Assembly: GCA_021797365.1 (NCBI GenBank)
Contig: JAJZZU010000080.1
Span: 1 to 9,227 of the forward strand
Length of the DNA stretch: 9,227 nt
Direction of reading: 5' to 3'
Source: Pseudomonadota bacterium
GTDB lineage: Bacteria > Pseudomonadota > Gammaproteobacteria > Acidiferrobacterales > Acidiferrobacteraceae
Numbering within the stretch: the first letter of the stretch is position 1; each line of letters starts with the position of its first letter. The notes below the pieces were generated by a model, which did no database searches, was not told where the DNA came from, and was given only the letters and a program-made list of their open reading frames with translations. Both the position numbers and the translations under genes were made by a program. This document shows, piece after piece, positions 5,730-9,227 of the stretch.

Positions 5730-7274
5730 TCAGTCGTCTCGCGAGCGGGCCGTGACCGGCTTTGCGGCGGTCCCGCCGCGCAGGAGGCTTCGCCCGGACA
5801 TCTCCGGAGGCTGGTCGATGCCCAAGAGTTCGAGAACGGTCGGTGCCACGTCGGCAAGATCACCCCCGGAGGCGCACAGGGGCACACGTGCACCGGCCAG
5901 CAGGAACGGGACAGGATAGGCAGTGTGTCGGGTGTGCGGCTCACCGGTCAGGGGGTCGATCATCTCCTCGCAGTTGCCGTGGTCGGCGGTCAGCAGGATT
6001 CGGAACCCCCTGGCGAGCGCCGCCTCGATGACGCGATGGCTTTCGCGGTCGAGTGTCTCGACGGCCTCGATGATGGCGGACCGCACGGCCGTGTGCCCGA
6101 CCATGTCGGCGTTAGCGAAGTTGACAAGCACGAACGCATAGCGTCCCGAGGCGATGGCGGCTATGGTTCTGCCGGCCACCGCCCGGGCGCTCATCTCCGG
6201 TGTGAGGTCGTAGGTCCTTGCCATGGGTGAGGCGATTATGGCCCGTTCCTCGCCGGCAAACGGCGTCTCGCGCCCGCCGTTGAAGAAGTAGGTCACGTGC
6301 GGGTACTTCTCGGTTTCCGCGCAACGAAATTGGCGCAACCCATGGTCACTCAGGACCTCGGCCAGCACCCGGCGCGGGCGGTCCGGGGCAAACAGCACGG
6401 GAAAGGGGAATTGCGCATCGTACTGCGTCATGCAGGTGATATCGCGGGCCCCGGCAAGACCGCGATCGAAGGCATCGAACGCCGGCAGGCCGATGGCCGC
6501 GACCAGTTGGCGGGCGCGATCGCTGCGGAAATTGAAATCCAGGATCCTTTCCTCGGGCGGCACGCACGCCGACGCGGTCTCGCCGACCACGGTCGGCATG
6601 ATGAACTCGTCCGTTTCCCCCCGGGCGTACGCCTGGGCCAGCGCGTCTTCCGCCGTTTCCGCCGTTTTGCCCTCGCCCTTTATGATGGCCGCCCACGCGC
6701 GCCGGGTCCTGTCCCAGTGCCCGGCCCGGTCCATGGCGTAATAGCGTCCGCTGACCGTGCCGATGCGGCCGGGTTGGCCCTGAAGGGCCTCACTGACCAT
6801 CGCCAGATAGCGGCCTGCGGAACGAGGCGGCGCGTCGCGACCATCGGTGATCATGTGAATGACGGGCTCGATCGCTGCCGCATGCAATAGTCGCAGGAGC
6901 CCGAGAAGGTGATCGACGTGGGCGTGCACGCCGCCATCGGATACCAGACCGAGAAGGTGCAGGCGACGCGCCCCCGCCGCCAGCCCTTGCCATGCCGCAA
7001 GGGTGCGTACCTCGCCGCTGTCCAGAGCGCGACGAATACGCCCGAGATCCTGCTCAAGTACGCGCCCGGCGCCGAGCGTCATGTGGCCCACCTCGGAATT
7101 GCCGAACTGGCAGTCCGGCAGGCCGACCGCCGTTCCCGATGCCTGGAGAACGATGTGGGGCCAGGCCGCGAAGTAGCCGTCGAGATGCGGCGTGCGCGCT
7201 TGCGCCCAGCCGTTGTCGCGGCGGGCCGGGCTCACCCCGAAGCCGTCGAAAACGAGAAGCAGGACCGGGTCCAT
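5730..7274 (-). CDS. gpmI: 2,3-bisphosphoglycerate-independent phosphoglycerate mutase
   Basis: A 514-residue cytoplasmic enzyme of glycolysis and gluconeogenesis that interconverts 3-phosphoglycerate and 2-phosphoglycerate using two metal ions, usually Mn2+. It is the same length as E. coli GpmI/GpmM. The alkaline-phosphatase-superfamily phosphatase domain is split by the transferase insert. Visible functional residues are Asp10 (VFDGFG), catalytic Ser60 (GNSEVGH), TDGRD (143-147), SGRYYAMDR (175-183), FRSDR (249-253), Lys323 (EKYPHVTYFFNGG), Asp390 and His394 (NADMVGH), Asp431-His432 (TADHGN), and His447/His450 (HTRHTAYP). All expected metal ligands are present, so it should be active. Cys55 stands where Gly is common in the motif before Ser60, a minor change. 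ATG 7274 has a strong AGGAGG site at 7281-7286, five or six bases from the start. It is divergent from ftsH with 229 bp between the starts. No terminator was recognised after the stop. Confidence 0.97.
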   Translation of the reverse strand: MDPVLLLVFDGFGVSPARRDNGWAQARTPHLDGYFAAWPHIVLQASGTAVGLPDCQFGNSEVGHMTLGAGRVLEQDLGRIRRALDSGEVRTLAAWQGLAAGARRLHLLGLVSDGGVHAHVDHLLGLLRLLHAAAIEPVIHMITDGRDAPPRSAGRYLAMVSEALQGQPGRIGTVSGRYYAMDRAGHWDRTRRAWAAIIKGEGKTAETAEDALAQAYARGETDEFIMPTVVGETASACVPPEERILDFNFRSDRARQLVAAIGLPAFDAFDRGLAGARDITCMTQYDAQFPFPVLFAPDRPRRVLAEVLSDHGLRQFRCAETEKYPHVTYFFNGGRETPFAGEERAIIASPMARTYDLTPEMSARAVAGRTIAAIASGRYAFVLVNFANADMVGHTAVRSAIIEAVETLDRESHRVIEAALARGFRILLTADHGNCEEMIDPLTGEPHTRHTAYPVPFLLAGARVPLCASGGDLADVAPTVLELLGIDQPPEMSGRSLLRGGTAAKPVTARSRDD

Positions 7275-7280
7275 GACGCG

Positions 7281-7286
7281 CCTCCT
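7281..7286 (-). promoter_or_regulatory. Shine-Dalgarno site of gpmI (AGGAGG)
   Basis: A full-consensus AGGAGG on the minus strand, 6 bases before ATG 7274. It fixes the gpmI start and is the strongest ribosome binding site in the window, in line with a highly translated glycolytic gene. Confidence 0.85.
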
Positions 7287-7300
7287 GTTGGCCCGTGGTT

Positions 7301-7312
7301 CGGCATATGCCG
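7301..7312. repeat. 12-bp perfect palindrome CGGCATATGCCG
   Basis: A perfect dyad in the gpmI leader, 26 bases before its start codon. It may be a regulator site or a small mRNA hairpin near the ribosome binding site. The function is unknown. Confidence 0.4.
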
Positions 7313-7330
7313 CCGGTGTCTTAACGGTTC

Positions 7331-7350
7331 CACTCTATGGGAAAAGAGTG
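7331..7350. repeat. Inverted repeat CACTCT-N8-AGAGTG
   Basis: Perfect 6-bp arms around an 8-base AT-rich spacer, between the gpmI and ftsH starts. Its position suits an operator or a hairpin in the gpmI leader. No T-run follows on the minus strand, so it is not a clear terminator or attenuator. Confidence 0.35.
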
Positions 7351-7402
7351 CGTCATGCCACCTGTCCCGCAGACCCGGAGGGCGCATGCGCTGCGCGAAC
7401 GA

Positions 7403-7446
7403 TTGACACAAACCGCCCGGATAGTAGTGTACGAGTCCCGTATAAT
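7403..7446 (+). promoter_or_regulatory. Candidate ftsH promoter elements
   Basis: A perfect -35 hexamer TTGACA (7403-7408) has a weak partner TAGTGT (7425-7430) at 16-bp spacing. Separately, a perfect -10 hexamer TATAAT (7441-7446) has a poor -35 (CGGATA, 7418-7423) at 17-bp spacing. Either pair, or both, could drive ftsH; the second would give a leader of about 50 bases. The consensus hexamers are 32 bp apart, so they cannot work as one ordinary sigma-70 promoter. Confidence 0.55.
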
Positions 7447-7463
7447 GGGAAACTGTACCCGCA

Positions 7464-7481
7464 TTGCCGGATCGGCGGCAA
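7464..7481 (+). repeat. Inverted repeat TTGCCG-N6-CGGCAA in the ftsH leader
   Basis: Perfect 6-bp arms around a 6-base loop, downstream of the TATAAT element and 12 bases before the ftsH ribosome binding site GGGAG (7493-7497). As RNA it would form a hairpin in the 5' leader and could affect translation; as DNA it could be a repressor site. Neither is proven. Confidence 0.35.
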
Positions 7482-7503
7482 CGTGGCCTATCGGGAGTGA
7501 CAC

Positions 7504-9227
7504 ATGACTCGCGCGGAATTCGGCCTCGGTCCGGACAAGAAGCCCGATATCGAGGTGAATAAGCCAGTAAAACCCGTAAGCTTCTGGCAGCGTCCCGACG
7601 TCAATCTGATTTTCTATATCCTATTTTTCGTCACACTATTCCTTATGTGGCATAACGCCACCGGCGTCCCCAGGGAGACGATCCCCTACAGCCAGTTTCT
7701 GGAATATGTCCAGAAAGACGAAATCCAGAACGCCGTCATAAGCGACCAGCGCATCACGGGGACACTGAGGCTGAGGGGTCCGACCGGACAGCCCCGTCAA
7801 TTTGCGACCGTTCCGCTGCACAACATGCGGCTTGCCAGTCTGTTGGCCGCGCATGGCATCCGGTACGAGGTCCATCGCGCGTCGCCCTGGATGGCGCTCG
7901 TGTTGACGTGGATCGTTCCCTTCGCGCTCATTTCCTCTTCTGGGGATGGATGGGCCGTCGCATGCGGGGCGCCGGCAGTTTCCTCAATATCGGCGACAAT
8001 CGCGTCCACATTCACCCCGATACGTTGCCGAAGATTACGTTCGACGACGTGGTCGGGGTCGACGAGGCCAAGGAGGAGTTGCAGGAGAGTATAGAATTCC
8101 TCAAGAACCCCCAGCGGATCGAGCGGTTCGGCGGCCACATGCCCAAGGGCGTACTGCTCCTCGGTGCGCCCGGTACCGGCAAGACCCTGCTCGCCAGTGC
8201 CGTCGCCGGGGAAGCGGGCGTGCCGTTTTTCAACATCAGCGAGACCGAATTCATCGAGATGTTCGTGGGCGTCGGTGCCGCCCGCGTCCGTGACCTTTTT
8301 CATCAGGCTCGCGAGAAGGCGCCCTGCATCATATTCGTCGACGAGCTCAATGCCATCGGCCGGGCGCGTGGCGGTCCCGTGGTATTCGGGGGGCACGACG
8401 AGCGTGAACAGACGCTCAACCAGATCCTCACGGAGATGGATGGATTCGATCCGTCGACTGGAGTCGTTGTGATGGCCGCCACGAACAGGCCGGAAGTCCT
8501 CAACAAGGCGCTGCTGCGCGCTGGAAGGTTTGACCGCCAGATTGTGGTCGACAAGCCGGATTTAGCGGCGCGCACAAAGATCCTGCAGTTGCATGCGCGC
8601 AAGATCACCGTGGGGAAGGACGTCGACCTGGGGGTCGTCGCGCAGAGGACCCCGGGTTTCATCGGGGCCGACCTCGCCAACATCACGAACGAGGCGGCCA
8701 TACTCGCCATACGCCATAATCACGATGCCGTCACGATGGCCGATTTCGAGGCGGCCGTCGACCGGGTCATGGCGGGCCTCGAAAAAAAGCACCGCGTCCT
8801 CAATGCCGACGAGAAGCGCCGCGTCGCCTTCCACGAATCGGGGCATGCGCTTACCGCCGCGAGTATGCCCACCGGGGAGCCCATCCACAAGATATCCATT
8901 ATCCCCCACGGAGTCGCGGCACTGGGCTACACCATGCAGCTGCCCGTGACGGAAAAATTCCTCGCCACGGAAAACGAGCTTCGGGATCAGATCGTCACGC
9001 TCATGGGCGGCCGTTCCGCGGAAGACCTCGTGTTCGTCGACACCTCCAGCGGCGCGGCCAACGATCTGGAGCGGGCCACCGAGATCGCGCGGGACATGGC
9101 TACGCGCCTTGGCATGAGCGAAAGCCTCGGGCCGCTGGCATGGGGCGTAGGCAGCAGTCGCTGTCCCTGGGCGGCGATTACACCGAGGAGGCAAACTACA
9201 GCGAGCTGACGGCCCAGCAGATCGACG
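7504..9227 (+). pseudogene. ftsH: FtsH ATP-dependent zinc metalloprotease, two frame breaks, 3' end cut by window
   Basis: A membrane-bound AAA+ protease that unfolds and degrades membrane and regulatory proteins as a hexamer. ATG 7504 has GGGAG six bases upstream. Numbering below is after repair of the frame breaks. TM1 lies at about 34-50, the periplasmic FtsH_ext domain at 58-126 (TIPYSQFLEYVQ), and TM2 at about 128-148. Walker A GAPGTGKT is at 221-228, followed by the pore motif FVG ([15 protein letters not shown]), Walker B IIFVDELNAIG, an arginine-finger region (LLRAGRFDRQ), zinc site HESGH (444-448), and SSGAANDLE with the third zinc ligand. Break 1: one T appears missing at 7931-7933, where the frame moves from ...WIVPFALI to FLFWGWMGRR... 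Break 2: one G appears missing at 9142-9145, where ...LGPLAWG should continue as RRQQSLSLGG and DYTEEANYSE. Without repair, frames stop soon after 7932 and at 9209. All catalytic motifs are intact, so a sequencing error in homopolymers is as likely as true decay. Confidence 0.9.

Noticed and set aside
5417..5944. Minus-strand frame at the 3' end of gpmI and beyond
   Set aside because: It overlaps gpmI on the same strand in another frame, and the non-overlapping part shows no protein-like features.
7908..7932. ATG 7908 as the start of a separate soluble FtsH-like protein
   Set aside because: The first eight codons are just the wrong-frame reading of TM2, there is no ribosome binding site, and the preceding frame supplies the missing FtsH N-terminus exactly.
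1..9227. CRISPR array, tRNA, rRNA, insertion sequence or prophage
   Set aside because: I saw no regularly spaced repeats, cloverleaf or rRNA signatures, transposase or integrase motifs, or terminal inverted repeats with target duplications.

Overview
This is GC-rich proteobacterial chromosome sequence. The protein families point to a Gammaproteobacterium or close relative: a YbhG/YbhF/YbhS-type efflux set, a TolC-family outer membrane channel, a cofactor-independent phosphoglycerate mutase and an FtsH protease. The genus cannot be read from the sequence alone.

Layout. (1) Positions 1-4634, minus strand: a drug-export cluster. In transcription order it holds a TolC-family outer membrane channel (4634-3273), a 352-bp gap with a palindromic candidate operator, a HlyD-type periplasmic adaptor (2920-1892), a double-cassette ABC ATPase (1889-159), and the start of an ABC-2 permease (162 to beyond position 1). 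The last three genes are tightly coupled: 2 bp between adaptor and ATPase, and a 4-bp ATGA overlap between ATPase and permease. Together they could form a channel from cytoplasm to outside the cell. E. coli ybhGFSR has the same inner-membrane parts but no linked outer channel. (2) 4635-4922: a gap with no gene between tolC and what follows. (3) 4923 to about 5544, plus strand: debris of a FAD/NAD(P) disulfide oxidoreductase that has lost most of its FAD domain and is broken into several frames. (4) 5545-5729: no recognisable gene. (5) 7274-5730, minus strand: a complete gpmI. (6) 7275-7503: a divergent intergenic region with promoter-like elements and several inverted repeats. (7) 7504 to the window end, plus strand: ftsH, which needs two single-base frame corrections, both in homopolymer runs, and is cut by the window edge.

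The efflux cluster is one functional unit. gpmI (glycolysis) and ftsH (membrane protein quality control) are housekeeping functions that share only a divergent promoter region. I found no CRISPR array, RNA gene, insertion sequence or convincing intrinsic terminator. I do not see a new biological system here. The most useful observations are the two ftsH frame breaks, the decayed oxidoreductase, the linked TolC gene, and the candidate operator before the adaptor gene.
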